Of a stretch of 64,000 nucleotides of DNA, positions 44,669-54,934 are shown piece by piece. The translations under genes and the position numbers were made by a program. This DNA comes from Gallionella sp. (GTDB taxonomy: Bacteria > Pseudomonadota > Gammaproteobacteria > Burkholderiales > Gallionellaceae), in assembly GCA_030682375.1 (NCBI GenBank), contig JAUXOL010000013.1, positions 230,051 to 294,050 on the forward strand, given 5' to 3'. The notes below the pieces were generated by a model, which saw nothing but the letters and a program-made list of their open reading frames with translations, ran no database searches and had not been told where the DNA came from. Each line of letters starts with the position of its first letter. Within the stretch, counting starts at the first letter, position 1.

Positions 44669-45575
44669 GCGACTTCTCCAGCACAAAAAAAGCATGATCA
44701 ACCAGCGCTGGACTTGCGAAACGCAAGGGATCGCCTTTGCCTACTGCCAGCATTGCCTGTTGAAACCATGCGAATTTTGCCAAATTAACTACTAACTCCA
44801 TTGCCGAACGCTTAATGAAGCCCAAACCACGCCTACCTTTATGTGAACAATTTCTGTAATCAACCAACTTGAAACCATATTTCCCACATAGGAAATCGAT
44901 AGACTGGCGATTCCAGAATATCTGATGTTCAAACAAGTTGGCGTAATACCACTCACCAAGCTCCCCCTCACAAGAATTCCAATCTCCTGTCTCAACGATC
45001 AACTTCCCGCCCTCAGCCACCAGAGCTCCAATATTATTTAATGCCGAGTGTGTATCAAGAAAATGCTCGAATATGTCAAACGCGGTAACGATCTCGTATT
45101 TCTCACCTGACCAAGCGAGATCTCCTTCAATCTCGCCGATGATGTATTCTTTGCTGACAATTGATTGGCATTGAGGATACGCAACAACATCCAAAGCGGA
45201 GACGCAGCTCGCATAAGGTTTAAGTTGCGCAAGCAAATCGCCATTTGAAGCTCCAATATCCAAGATACATTTAGGCCGCGCATCCAGATAAGGCAATATC
45301 CAATCCAACGCAGGATGGGGACCTGATTTCGGACGCCAAACATCGGTAGCTCCACCCGACATTATCTTTGCCAAATCCATCCGATTTGGAACCGCATTCT
45401 TGTACAACAGCGAGCAACTGGTGCACTCGCGGAGAAACACACCCGAATCAGGAAGTGAAATAGAGTAGGGGCCAAAATAATAGCTTTGCCTCGAAAGCTT
45501 GGCTCGATCCACACCTGCGGCACCGCAAAGTGGACAAGTCTCTATTGATTCATAGTGCAGCTGAATATGTTTCAT
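44661..45575 (-). CDS. SAM-dependent methyltransferase with N-terminal zinc ribbon
   Basis: A 304-residue protein. Residues 14-60 hold two cysteine pairs (CPLCG, CTSC) typical of the zinc-binding part of sugar C-methyltransferases. A class I SAM domain (ILDIGASNGDLLAQL, TAFDIFEHF) follows. It may modify a nucleotide-linked sugar in the glycan. The coding sequence is visibly AT-richer than the sulfur genes. Confidence 0.85.
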   Translation of the reverse strand: MKHIQLHYESIETCPLCGAAGVDRAKLSRQSYYFGPYSISLPDSGVFLRECTSCSLLYKNAVPNRMDLAKIMSGGATDVWRPKSGPHPALDWILPYLDARPKCILDIGASNGDLLAQLKPYASCVSALDVVAYPQCQSIVSKEYIIGEIEGDLAWSGEKYEIVTAFDIFEHFLDTHSALNNIGALVAEGGKLIVETGDWNSCEGELGEWYYANLFEHQIFWNRQSIDFLCGKYGFKLVDYRNCSHKGRRGLGFIKRSAMELVVNLAKFAWFQQAMLAVGKGDPLRFASPALVDHAFFVLEKSRA

Positions 45576-45598
45576 AAATCAGTTACTAGTTGGAGCCC

Positions 45599-46456
45599 TT
45601 ACGAAACCGAAGGATAAGGGTTGATTGGGAGTTCAATAATTCCATAGGATGCCGCGCGAACACTTTCCACAACCTCTGCAGAAGGCACCCCTTTGAATAT
45701 GATGATCGATCCCAGCCCATACCCCATCAATCCCAGCTTCGCCAGTCCATCCTGAGCCAATATCCCCAACTTGGTAATTGTCGAGCCCATGTTGACGGAT
45801 GCCGCATCACAATTCCCGAACTTCGGGTGAAAGAAATCGTTAAATTTCTTAACTGCGATATAACGCCCGCCCATAGCCGTCAAAAGCTTACTTAGTTCTG
45901 CAACGGAAGGCTTGTAAATGAAATTCCCACTTGGCTCAAAATTCATTTCATGATCCCCTCGGATCAATCTCTTCAAAACCACCTTAAGGCGATCAAGTGG
46001 CCTTGAGTTATCGATAGGCTCAATCAATACAACTCCTACTTTGGATACCCTTAACATCTCATAAAGTGCGATTGGGGGACGGGGGAAGTGGTGATAACTC
46101 TCTTTGCACAATACAAAATCAACAGAATTTTCTGCCGGAGAAAGGTGCTCAGCATTTTCACTTTGGTACTTGCTAATAAATCCTGCCTCATATGCTATTT
46201 TTAGCAAGTCATCTGTCAGACTGGTTGCCAGAACATCGACCCCCTGCGCTTCCAAATACGCCGCATCTGAACCATACCTACCATCACCGACTGTCATCCA
46301 AGATGATTTCGGCATTGCCGAAATTAAGGGACGCGTCATCGAAAGCATTCTGGTATGCCGCCAATTATCAATCGACCCTGGATTGGTATATCGAGTAGGC
46401 ATCGACATTACACTTTCAGCCTCAGCTTGACGCAAATAACTATCTTCGATACTCAT
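45599..46456 (-). CDS. Class I SAM-dependent methyltransferase
   Basis: A 285-residue methyltransferase with a SAM-binding region (WMTVGDGRYGSDAAYLEAQG) and later blocks (VDFVLCKESYHHFPRPPIALYEMLRV). The substrate is unknown; a sugar or glycan role is inferred from the cluster. It is the second of three adjacent methyltransferase genes. Confidence 0.82.
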   Translation of the reverse strand: MSIEDSYLRQAEAESVMSMPTRYTNPGSIDNWRHTRMLSMTRPLISAMPKSSWMTVGDGRYGSDAAYLEAQGVDVLATSLTDDLLKIAYEAGFISKYQSENAEHLSPAENSVDFVLCKESYHHFPRPPIALYEMLRVSKVGVVLIEPIDNSRPLDRLKVVLKRLIRGDHEMNFEPSGNFIYKPSVAELSKLLTAMGGRYIAVKKFNDFFHPKFGNCDAASVNMGSTITKLGILAQDGLAKLGLMGYGLGSIIIFKGVPSAEVVESVRAASYGIIELPINPYPSVS

Positions 46457-46537
46457 GCAAAATCCGTATTAACTAAAATATATAAAGTGGATATGGCATA
46501 GACATACACACGCCGCCTCCGCAACGTCCAAAGTCAA

Positions 46538-47131
46538 TCACTTGATTGCCTCAAAAAATAATGATTCCGGTCGATTGTCCAATAATTCAATCTCTGGGCA
46601 ACTACCGACTTTGTAACTTAGGACTGAGCACTTAGAAAAACCCGCCTGAGTAAATAAGGAAGTCAGAAAGGCACCGGTAAAAGCACAGTGATGCGAATTT
46701 TTTACTGCGCTCCTAGTCGCCACTTCGTAAATGTCAGTTATGAATTTTCTAGGATCATTTGGATCATACAGCGCAACAATCTTTTCCAAATCCGGGACCA
46801 CCACTCGGCAAACACCACCAGGCTTTAAAACACGTCGACACTCGCTGATTAGCCGCTCAACTTCATCTATAAATAGATGTTCAAGCACATGGGAGCTAAA
46901 AATAGCATCAACTGTGTCGCTGGCATAAGGCAGGGGTTTGCACAAATCCACATAGCTCAACTTGCGAAACACACCTTGAGCATGCTGATCATATCTATCT
47001 TGTGAAATCAAACCAAACTTAAACAGCAAAAACGGCAGTAATGGAATCTTAGAAATCCACATATGAGGGGTAATATCCGTATTCACCCACCCATCTATTC
47101 CATTATGAAATGCTCCAAAATGCAGCTTCAA
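46538..47131 (-). CDS. SAM-dependent methyltransferase, short type
   Basis: A 197-residue protein of the type often seen in polysaccharide clusters, starting KLHFGAFHNGIDGWVNTDI and carrying FSSHVLEHLFIDEVERLISECRRVLKPGG. The glycine-rich SAM loop at the front of the class I fold is reduced or atypical. The target is unknown. Confidence 0.82.
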   Translation of the reverse strand: MKLHFGAFHNGIDGWVNTDITPHMWISKIPLLPFLLFKFGLISQDRYDQHAQGVFRKLSYVDLCKPLPYASDTVDAIFSSHVLEHLFIDEVERLISECRRVLKPGGVCRVVVPDLEKIVALYDPNDPRKFITDIYEVATRSAVKNSHHCAFTGAFLTSLFTQAGFSKCSVLSYKVGSCPEIELLDNRPESLFFEAIK

Positions 47132-47136
47132 TTAAC

Positions 47137-47991
47137 CTATCTCCTTGTGACTTTGCTCAATAAAATTGACGACAGAATAATCTTGAAATAAGGCAAAAGC
47201 CAAAATACAACCCACAGCCTGCCACAATGGCGCCTAGTGAAAATCTTCCAAGCGCGCAAAGGCAATCCCTTCTTACCGTTAAGCTTCGCGAGGCGATCTC
47301 GTACACTGAGGCGCACATCAGCGAATGTATTATCGATGGGATTATTATTACAACTCCCCGCATACCCAGGCATCACGACAACTCGAAAGCCCGCCATCCT
47401 AGCCCGCAAACCATAATCTATGTCACCTATAGTATGTGTAAACGCCTCATCCAGATTACCTATTGTCATGGCGATTACTCGTGGTATTAATACACAATTC
47501 CCATTCATGGTATCGCAATAGATTTCAGTATCTGTTGGAATAACCAATTGATACCTCAAAGGATGCCATTTACTAACACGCACCTTCCCCCCATAAGTAA
47601 CTTCGCCATCCGATTCGCCCTGAGTGCTCCCCACGACCAATGATACGACGTTAACTAATTTTCCCGTCCTTAATAGCGTAGAAATGGCATGTGGGTAGAG
47701 CAACGTATCATCGTTGAGCCAGAGATAGTAATCAAAACCCTTCTCCATCGCAGCAGCAAAAGCTAGACGCATGCCACCATTCCAATAGAGATTGCCATCA
47801 CCCTTGATAAGGCTTACTTGTGGATAGCGTGCACGCACAGCCGCATCTGTATCATCCGTGCTACCGTCATCCACCAGAAACACCTCAAGCGAGCATCCCT
47901 CTGGCAACTTGCACTGAAAAAGCGCGTCAAGGCAAGCAAGCGTCTTTTTGCATCGGTTATGACAGGTTAACAGTGTTGCAATTTTTGCCAT
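47137..47991 (-). CDS. Glycosyltransferase family 2
   Basis: The likely start is the ATG at 47991 (MAKIATLLTCHNR), with an in-frame TTG five codons earlier. The GT-A fold is shown by LLTCHNRCKKTLACLDAL, VFLVDDGSTDDTD, GNLYWNGGMRLAF and the metal-binding LWLNDDTLL. A C-terminal amphipathic or membrane segment (LWVVFWLLPYFKIILSSILL) anchors it. It resembles rhamnosyltransferase-like GT2 enzymes, but the donor is not certain. Confidence 0.87.
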   Translation of the reverse strand: MAKIATLLTCHNRCKKTLACLDALFQCKLPEGCSLEVFLVDDGSTDDTDAAVRARYPQVSLIKGDGNLYWNGGMRLAFAAAMEKGFDYYLWLNDDTLLYPHAISTLLRTGKLVNVVSLVVGSTQGESDGEVTYGGKVRVSKWHPLRYQLVIPTDTEIYCDTMNGNCVLIPRVIAMTIGNLDEAFTHTIGDIDYGLRARMAGFRVVVMPGYAGSCNNNPIDNTFADVRLSVRDRLAKLNGKKGLPLRAWKIFTRRHCGRLWVVFWLLPYFKIILSSILLSKVTRR

Positions 47992-48101
47992 AATTTCGCC
48001 GACCAAGAAGAACTAAGATTTATATAAAACAAGAACATGGATCGCCCCGAGTTTCGTAAGGGCTATTTGATTTAAGTATTGATGGCCCAAATCCGTCTTG
48101 G

Positions 48102-49388
48102 CTAACTAATACTCCGATACTCGACATGCTGGTAAGTGTCGATGATCTTATCGAGAATAATGAAACAATAGAAAAACAATAAAATGTTCTCGTAGCCGTC
48201 GATAATGTAATAGTCGAAGGCTCTTAGGCATAATAAAAACAAGAGGAATAGAAGTACGTAAATGTAAATAGAGAAACTCTCGCAATTACCTTTAGGTAGT
48301 CTGCTAATGCGCTTGTAGAACTTCAAGTACTTTAAAACCTTAAACCAGAGATACCCGGAAAACAAACAAGCAGCGACCAATCCATAGGCAATCAACAAAT
48401 AAAAATACATATTGTGAGGAATGTTGAACCCGAAATTATCTAGAAATGAAAAGATGGTAGGCACCCCCAATATAAGGCTGGCCGCATCAGGAATCATCGC
48501 ATCCAACACGTCCGACGTTAGCAATCTAGCAGAAACCGAACCAATCGAATCGTCGGTAAGTGTCAGATAAGTCGCTATCGCAGCCACCAATAAGGCGACC
48601 ATCGACAAAAGCCGAGCAAACATAATCCTTGCGCCGTCTTTTACTACAAAAAACATTGAAGCAAGCAGTAGCAACAAACTAAGAATCTCAAATCTTGAAA
48701 AACACAGGAACACCGTGACCGCCATAATCCCAAATGGGATAGCGAAAAGTGGGAGGGATAACAAGCCTCTTGCCCCCGCCGCCAGGAATAAAGGAAATAT
48801 GAGCGATATCGCTAATACGGAGGAGTACCCGTACAAGCCATGCGGCAACAACAACAACTCCTCAAAAGGATTAAACGCATAGTTCGAAGCGTACTTCAAT
48901 TTGAATTCGTTTGTTTCTTCAATCACCAACAATCCATGATCACCTGAGATGAACTGCAATATTCCAAATCCTGCATGCAACGCACTCCAAAGCAGAATAA
49001 TAGCGACCAGGAATTTCAAATTGAGCCTGCTCAGGTTTTCCCTAATAACCATGTAAAACAAAAATGGAATAATGAAATTGCTCATACTCGTCGCCAATTT
49101 AAAATCCTGGAACATCAGGGCTTTAATCAGCGCGAAAGCAATGAACATATAGAAAAATAAATCTTCCTGATAGAAGACTTTCCCGCGAATCATTAATATT
49201 AGAACAGGCAGGAATGAGATAACGAAGAGCTTGCTTGGATTGAGATCAAACCCGGCAATATTTATGAACAATCCATTCGTCGATAAAATGTAAACCAGCG
49301 CAACCACTAACGTGGTAAGCATCACACGCCAATTGTTGTTTTCAATAAACCGGATACCGGCAGAGCCTCTAGCTAAACTTGCCTTCAT
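48102..49388 (-). CDS. Wzy/O-antigen ligase-like membrane polymerase
   Basis: A 428-residue protein with about 11 membrane helices and a larger periplasmic loop ([19 protein letters not shown]...). That topology is typical of Wzy polymerases and O-antigen ligases, whose sequences are poorly conserved. As the only such protein among Wzx and transferases, it is the best candidate for the repeat-unit polymerase. It is very AT-rich. It overlaps the acyltransferase gene by 20 bases. Confidence 0.75.
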   Translation of the reverse strand: MKASLARGSAGIRFIENNNWRVMLTTLVVALVYILSTNGLFINIAGFDLNPSKLFVISFLPVLILMIRGKVFYQEDLFFYMFIAFALIKALMFQDFKLATSMSNFIIPFLFYMVIRENLSRLNLKFLVAIILLWSALHAGFGILQFISGDHGLLVIEETNEFKLKYASNYAFNPFEELLLLPHGLYGYSSVLAISLIFPLFLAAGARGLLSLPLFAIPFGIMAVTVFLCFSRFEILSLLLLLASMFFVVKDGARIMFARLLSMVALLVAAIATYLTLTDDSIGSVSARLLTSDVLDAMIPDAASLILGVPTIFSFLDNFGFNIPHNMYFYLLIAYGLVAACLFSGYLWFKVLKYLKFYKRISRLPKGNCESFSIYIYVLLFLLFLLCLRAFDYYIIDGYENILLFFYCFIILDKIIDTYQHVEYRSIS

Positions 49389-49902
49389 TTTTCAGTCTGA
49401 GAAATACATCCATATCTCTATATCCAATTACTTGCGCGGGATTCCCCCCTACTATCGCACCCGCAGGAACATCACGCGTAATAACTGCCCCCATTCCGAC
49501 GACAGCCCCCTCCCCAACTTTTACTCCGGGAACAATTGAAACATTTGCACCGATCCAAACGCAATCTCCAATTTCAACGGGTTTAATTATGTCCGTCGCA
49601 TCATATGGTATGGCCTGACTACTGGCATAGTTATGATTAGTTGAGTATGCACAAAAACCGTGCCCAATGTGAACGTGATTGCCAATAGTTACGCCTCCGG
49701 CACAATGAATGACCGCACCTGCGTTAATTACCGTACCGCTCCCTATCCGGCAATTTAAAGGGGAAATAATTCTGACCAGGCCGGGAAATGCTGCCGCGAA
49801 AACCGCATTAGTGGAAATTCCCGGATAGAAATAATACTGACCATTCCAAATTGAACACAATTTCGCGTGAATCCAGCGCGAACCTCGATAAAATAAATTC
49901 AT
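49369..49902 (-). CDS. Left-handed beta-helix acyltransferase
   Basis: A 177-residue hexapeptide-repeat acetyltransferase. Repeats are clear in [20 protein letters not shown] and [37 protein letters not shown]. The catalytic histidine is probably in AYSTNHNY. It would O-acetylate a sugar of the glycan. The start overlaps the flippase gene by four bases. Confidence 0.88.
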   Translation of the reverse strand: MNLFYRGSRWIHAKLCSIWNGQYYFYPGISTNAVFAAAFPGLVRIISPLNCRIGSGTVINAGAVIHCAGGVTIGNHVHIGHGFCAYSTNHNYASSQAIPYDATDIIKPVEIGDCVWIGANVSIVPGVKVGEGAVVGMGAVITRDVPAGAIVGGNPAQVIGYRDMDVFLRLKNEGKFS

Positions 49903-51140
49903 AAATACTTCCCCGCACGCTCATGTCGAGCTATCTTTTTCAAATTAGCCCAAAGAACTGCGCATAAAACCAAATAACCCAATCCGACACTCCCGGCAAC
50001 ACCCACCACACCCATTGTATTTATGCTCCATATTGCCACAGCCACAGCCACCCCAGCACCGACACAAAAGGCAAACAACCTCACATGAGTCATTTTATAG
50101 TAGTCATTAACCGTACCAAGAACTGAATACAACCCCCGTGCTAATGAAAACAGAATGACTACAAATACAATTTGGCGAGCAGCCGCATACTTTTCTGGCA
50201 ATATCAAATCAGCAGCAAGCCAATACACAAAGGCAAACAGGCATCCGAAAGCAGCCGAGGCACCTAAAAGCTTCCCGACATATCGTTTTACGATTGAAAT
50301 CAACCCTCCTGGGTTTTCACCCAAGTCTTGATAAATTTTGGGAGTCAATGCATTCAGCATCGCCGTATTGAAGGTAATCATAATTCCGCCAATCGCACAT
50401 GCTGCCGCATAGTAACCAAGCGATACCATGTCGGCATATTTGGCAACGATGATCTTGTCCGCCTCATTCAGCGCCCAAGCAGGCGCAACCGAGAGCAGTA
50501 GCGGAAAACCGAACCGCAATATATTTTTAACCACCGCATTATCAACAGAAAATGTCCACAGTAATTTCATGCGCCCGCGGTAGCGGACAAATAAAAATAG
50601 TACGTCCGCAAACAGGAGAGCAACAATGCGCCAATCAGCGACGTCCGAAAACAGGCGCAGCAATAAGATCGTGAGCAGGAGTGAGGTTAGCGTCGTGGAA
50701 AATGCAACCAAACCATACTGAACCGCTTTTTCTTCCATGACGTACTCGGTACTCGCCATACCAATCAGAAAACGAATGAGGCCATAGAGAGGAATTAACA
50801 GAAACAAATAATCATGCAATATGCCCAAAGGATAAAGCAGAAAAAAAGTCGCCTGCACCATCGCGAACATTAAATAGGCAAATGTCACATAACTGCACCT
50901 GAAATTCTCATACTCAGCTACGCCAAGCTTAGCCTTGTTGATTGCAATCAATCCGTCGGCTGCAAATGAAATCAGGGGTACTGCGATAAATTGCACACTC
51001 AGGAAAAGTGCGATGCGACCGAACTCTTCGGGCGGCATGAGTCGCATCATAACCAGCACGGCAATAAATCCAAGCGCACTGGTAGCTATTGAAAAGGAGA
51101 AGTACGAAATCAGCGGCCCGTGTTTCTGAATTAGCTTCAT
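49899..51140 (-). CDS. Wzx-type oligosaccharide flippase
   Basis: A 413-residue polytopic protein of the polysaccharide transporter/MOP family with about 12 helices ([29 protein letters not shown] at the front, [28 protein letters not shown] in the middle). It moves lipid-linked repeat units across the inner membrane for Wzy. It is coupled by four-base overlaps to its neighbours on both sides. Confidence 0.88.
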   Translation of the reverse strand: MKLIQKHGPLISYFSFSIATSALGFIAVLVMMRLMPPEEFGRIALFLSVQFIAVPLISFAADGLIAINKAKLGVAEYENFRCSYVTFAYLMFAMVQATFFLLYPLGILHDYLFLLIPLYGLIRFLIGMASTEYVMEEKAVQYGLVAFSTTLTSLLLTILLLRLFSDVADWRIVALLFADVLFLFVRYRGRMKLLWTFSVDNAVVKNILRFGFPLLLSVAPAWALNEADKIIVAKYADMVSLGYYAAACAIGGIMITFNTAMLNALTPKIYQDLGENPGGLISIVKRYVGKLLGASAAFGCLFAFVYWLAADLILPEKYAAARQIVFVVILFSLARGLYSVLGTVNDYYKMTHVRLFAFCVGAGVAVAVAIWSINTMGVVGVAGSVGLGYLVLCAVLWANLKKIARHERAGKYL

Positions 51141-52246
51141 TTCCGATTCACAAGATCAGTTAGCGAGATGGCTGCCGTCTCATGCGAGCTGCTCATCAGG
51201 CCGGATTGAAATCTTGAGTTGGCTCCAGAAAACTCAGGAATGAAGTTGTACCCGAGTTCAAGCAACACAGCAGAGGCCTCACGGCAAATCGGTTGCGAAC
51301 TAAGATCGGGAAGCAGGTGGTAAAGGTAAAGCGGCTCTACGCCACGGTCGAGCAGATTAAGCAGGCCCGCCGAGAAGTAGGATGCCGCAACGGAAGGACG
51401 ATATGACTCGATCACCTCTTCGATGCCGCTATCATCTTCAATGATTCGCACACCTAAAAATTGATCAAGTACCTTTTCTGTGATGCGCAAGCGCCAGTCC
51501 GCATCTTCTCGTGGATGGAATTTGAAAAAAACGGTGTCAAAGCCACTGCACAAACCTTCCATGATTTTCAGCAGACCTGCCAGATAATCTTCCGGATTCT
51601 GATAAGTCTGATACATCCTCTCATTTAGGAAGACGACCGTACCATGAGTCGGCGCGACTGTCTTTTGTCGAACCGTACGCCGTACAAGTATTGTCGGTAT
51701 GTTTCTGCGGATCGAAACCGGCCGATACAGGCACACGCCATCTATGAATTTATCTGCCATCCAAGGAAATATGTGACCGTTCAACTTATGCAGCCGCAAA
51801 GTATGCAGGCTCGGCAAACTTCTATACACCCACTGCTTGATCTTTTCCCGAACCGATAGTGACTCAGCATCCAACATCCGAAAAGGCAGATAGGTAGCCA
51901 ATCCGCCATCTTCGATAAGATAGACTCTGGCACCGTTGCGCTTGAAATGTGTAATGACGCACTGATTCAGTAAATCATATTCAGTGTATAGAAACAACAC
52001 ATCACCCTGACTAGGCTGTATTTCCTTTTCGACTAATCTTCTTTGCCGGATATAGTTCCTGACCTGCGCACTCAGCCCCGGTTTAGTGACGCGCGGATAT
52101 CGATATGTCGGGCCGAAGCTCGCAAGCTCTGACTCATCGAGTGTGTAAGGAACAATGATCAGTGAAACATCTTGCTTATTGATATCCGACAGGTGGAGCT
52201 TAAGGTCGTAGTATTGATAATTGTTGTTGATCAAAAAATATATCAT
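51137..52246 (-). CDS. Putative nonulosonic-acid or sialyltransferase-like glycosyltransferase
   Basis: The 369-residue protein has no clear GT4 or GT2 signature. A FFKFHPRED motif near residue 245 resembles the K-x-HP motif of bacterial sialyl- and polysialyltransferases. A late AASYFSAGLLNL segment could be the serine region that binds CMP in those families. With a complete CMP-legionaminic acid route next door, it is a candidate to attach that sugar. Confidence in the family is moderate to low. Confidence 0.55.
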   Translation of the reverse strand: MIYFLINNNYQYYDLKLHLSDINKQDVSLIIVPYTLDESELASFGPTYRYPRVTKPGLSAQVRNYIRQRRLVEKEIQPSQGDVLFLYTEYDLLNQCVITHFKRNGARVYLIEDGGLATYLPFRMLDAESLSVREKIKQWVYRSLPSLHTLRLHKLNGHIFPWMADKFIDGVCLYRPVSIRRNIPTILVRRTVRQKTVAPTHGTVVFLNERMYQTYQNPEDYLAGLLKIMEGLCSGFDTVFFKFHPREDADWRLRITEKVLDQFLGVRIIEDDSGIEEVIESYRPSVAASYFSAGLLNLLDRGVEPLYLYHLLPDLSSQPICREASAVLLELGYNFIPEFSGANSRFQSGLMSSSHETAAISLTDLVNRK

Positions 52247-52944
52247 TGCGTCGAGCGGGCCTCTTTAATCGCATCTACGAGGGAGCAGTAAACCAGACGG
52301 TTGCCTTGTTCGTTAAGATGATATCCATCTAGAGTGAATTGCTCGATATTCGCAGCCGCATCGAATGCCTTGACGATCTTCATGTGACTTGATGACGCCT
52401 CAAGATCGCGATAGATGCGATTATATTTTTCGATTTGGGCAACGATTCCCGGATTCTTGCCGATCATCTCTTCGCCCACTGGCATGATCTCAAGCGCAAT
52501 AACCGTTACCCCGGCATCTTTGCAGCGTCGCAAGTAATTCGCCAGATTCGTGCGGAACTGCCTCTCACCAACCAAGGCATTGTCGGCGCGGCGCCCGCGA
52601 TATCTTTCCAGCAAATCGCTGATCCTGCGCCCAAGATTACCCGGCAGGCGATAGACCAGATGCTGAAAGATGCTTCCCTGCCGATACAAGCGCGGAGCAC
52701 AATCGCATATACCCAAATGGAGGATGACGCCGTCAGGCGCATAGAACTCGAGACAATCTGTACCTGAATCTCCATCCGTTACAAGGCGGGTAGTTACCGA
52801 AGATCGTCTGGCCAGGTTCACCCAATCCCAATTCGCGAACTCTCGCTGTAGCAAATAAGGCCAAGTAGCTTGATAAGTGACACCCGGCCGAGGCAAAGCC
52901 AAAGAGTCAGCAATAATCAACCAACGCTGTCGCCTTGATGTCAT
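52243..52944 (-). CDS. SGNH/GDSL-like hydrolase
   Basis: A 233-residue protein with SGNH blocks: IIADSLALPRP (catalytic Ser, with Ala for Gly), HLGICDC as an altered block III, and DGYHLNEQG near the end with the Asp-His pair. No signal peptide is visible, so it probably works in the cytoplasm, perhaps removing or transferring acyl groups on glycan precursors. It overlaps the gene after it by four bases. Confidence 0.78.
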   Translation of the reverse strand: MTSRRQRWLIIADSLALPRPGVTYQATWPYLLQREFANWDWVNLARRSSVTTRLVTDGDSGTDCLEFYAPDGVILHLGICDCAPRLYRQGSIFQHLVYRLPGNLGRRISDLLERYRGRRADNALVGERQFRTNLANYLRRCKDAGVTVIALEIMPVGEEMIGKNPGIVAQIEKYNRIYRDLEASSSHMKIVKAFDAAANIEQFTLDGYHLNEQGNRLVYCSLVDAIKEARSTQ

Positions 52945-52974
52945 TCGCGTGGTTCTTCGAGCGTTAGTGCTGTC

Positions 52975-53922
52975 TTATTCATAAGCGGCGATTTGGTAGT
53001 ACTTCTCGGTCATCTGCGTGTGATATTCAATATCGCACATGCCTGCAGTCGTGTTGTTAAGGAAATTCATTGTTTGCAGATACAAACCCGGTTTATAGGT
53101 TTCATCCAGCGCGTAGTCACATTCTGCGAATTCGACCGCGACGCTGCCTTTCTTCTGTATTTGCAACTTTTCCATCGGCCGGAAAATCAGTCGATGATTC
53201 TTCGTCAACATTTCTACGCTCCAACGTCCCGCACTTTCCCAATTCGCCTGATAACTGAATAAGGCACCATTTTCACTTACGCCCGCGCCCGAGAATATGG
53301 AGGATGCAGGATGCCAGCTAAGCCCACCGGCAGTGAATGTGCACATTTCTTTAGGGTGCCCGCCAAGATAAAACGCCAAATCGACCACATGCGTCGAGTT
53401 GTTCAGGAATAGTTTTTCTTTTATTCCTTCCGCCTTTTTTAACGGCGCAATGACGTGCGCCCATTCGGTAAATTCAAAATTGAAGGACGTTACACCGCCA
53501 TCTGCGGCAATGATTTCTTGGGCTTTAATTACTCCGGCATAAAAACGTCTGTTGTACGCCGCCAATACGAGGGCATTGCACTCTTTCGACTTTTTATACA
53601 CCTCCTCAATTTCTTGTTTGTTCATGCCAATGGGCTTTTCGACCAAGATGCTCTTAACACCATGCTCAAGCAACTGAAGCGTAGTTTCATGTAGTGCCTC
53701 AACGCCAACGGCAACGATGGCATGAGAGGGTAGTGTCGGTTTTGTTGATAAATATCCCTTCAATCCACCTGCAATAACTTCGCCCCCCGTCGCCTCGCGA
53801 AAAGCCGTGGCAGACGATTCGCCTCGTCCAATCACTGAATAATTCACGCCCAGTGCGTTTAATACCTTGGCGTAATCAACAGCCATACCACCTGCACCAA
53901 TAAGCCAAACATGATTTTTCAT
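52975..53922 (-). CDS. Gfo/Idh/MocA-family oxidoreductase (copy 1)
   Basis: A 315-residue NAD(P)-dependent enzyme with a Rossmann motif (VWLIGAGGMAVDYAKVL) and the catalytic VEKPIGMN. The substrate-side domain holds AAYNRRFYAG and HVVDLAFYLGG. It probably oxidizes or reduces a ring carbon of a nucleotide sugar or sialic-acid-like sugar. A related but divergent gene follows at 53936. Confidence 0.87.
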   Translation of the reverse strand: MKNHVWLIGAGGMAVDYAKVLNALGVNYSVIGRGESSATAFREATGGEVIAGGLKGYLSTKPTLPSHAIVAVGVEALHETTLQLLEHGVKSILVEKPIGMNKQEIEEVYKKSKECNALVLAAYNRRFYAGVIKAQEIIAADGGVTSFNFEFTEWAHVIAPLKKAEGIKEKLFLNNSTHVVDLAFYLGGHPKEMCTFTAGGLSWHPASSIFSGAGVSENGALFSYQANWESAGRWSVEMLTKNHRLIFRPMEKLQIQKKGSVAVEFAECDYALDETYKPGLYLQTMNFLNNTTAGMCDIEYHTQMTEKYYQIAAYE

Positions 53923-53935
53923 CGCGACAAATACC

Positions 53936-54916
53936 TTATGTGATTGGACAAGATTCGAATTTTACTGAGCTATATTTATTCATATGCTCAAGCAATGCTG
54001 TAATAAATGGCACGTGCAGATCCTTTGCGTCACTGTAGGTCGGCAAGTCGCACTTGCCATTCAATAGAATGTCTTCGACCAGCAGGTTGGTCGTCTCGCT
54101 CTGGAAATATACGATCTTTTCCTGATGGCGCTGCCATATCCAATCTTTCGTCTTTTCGGCAATTTCATACACGCCATTGCTTTCATCTACTCTCACGGCA
54201 ACATTTTCCGAACATATGGTGATCGAAAGCGGAGCAACATCTTCAAGACAATGAATCGAGAAATAATTCCCGCCAAGCCGCCCGGCCAACAGGCCAGTCA
54301 CTTCTTTAAAACCGGCACGTTTCGCATCAAGAATCTGCGGGGATAAGTTTTCCGTCGAAAGGAACAAATCTTTGTTGTCAGTCAGAAAGGCAAAGGTATC
54401 TATGAAGTGCAGGCTATTGCAAGCCATCCCCCAGCCGCCTCCAATAACATTGAGGTCGATATGCGCACTCCCCTTGAACAACTTCTTGAGTTGCATATAG
54501 AACGGACTCGCTCGGCTCGCATGATTGACCCATGCCTTAATGTTCTTTTGCGCCAACAAGTCTTCAATCTCTTGATAATCGCCAATCTTCTGGAACAGCA
54601 CTTTTTCCAGCACAAGTGCGCCGACAGTCTTTTTCTCCAATAACTTTTTGATGATGGCGGCCCGGACATCCGAGTTGGTCGAAATTATCACGACATCCAA
54701 CTGCCCGGATAGCCCATCAATACTATCCAGAATAGTCAGCTTCTTGGGATTTTCCACTTGTATCTGCTCAAACCGTTCTTGGGCAGTCTTTCTTGCGGCT
54801 ACCTGGGGTTCGACAACTTCAATCTCTATCTCAAGGGAAGTTTTTGCGAGCCCTTGCAAGTATCTGCTGCCAAGCTGACCGGCACCAATCAGTCCAATTT
54901 TGTAGGTTTTATCCAT
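53936..54916 (-). CDS. Gfo/Idh/MocA-family oxidoreductase (copy 2)
   Basis: A 326-residue protein with KIGLIGAGQLGSRYLQGL, then LEKVLFQK in place of the usual EKP, and HASRASPFYMQLK. The substitution of Pro in EKP suggests an unusual member. Lying next to legF it may modify the nonulosonic acid or its precursor. It is AT-rich. Confidence 0.82.
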   Translation of the reverse strand: MDKTYKIGLIGAGQLGSRYLQGLAKTSLEIEIEVVEPQVAARKTAQERFEQIQVENPKKLTILDSIDGLSGQLDVVIISTNSDVRAAIIKKLLEKKTVGALVLEKVLFQKIGDYQEIEDLLAQKNIKAWVNHASRASPFYMQLKKLFKGSAHIDLNVIGGGWGMACNSLHFIDTFAFLTDNKDLFLSTENLSPQILDAKRAGFKEVTGLLAGRLGGNYFSIHCLEDVAPLSITICSENVAVRVDESNGVYEIAEKTKDWIWQRHQEKIVYFQSETTNLLVEDILLNGKCDLPTYSDAKDLHVPFITALLEHMNKYSSVKFESCPIT

Positions 54917-54934
54917 CCCGCTTCTTTCTGCTTA

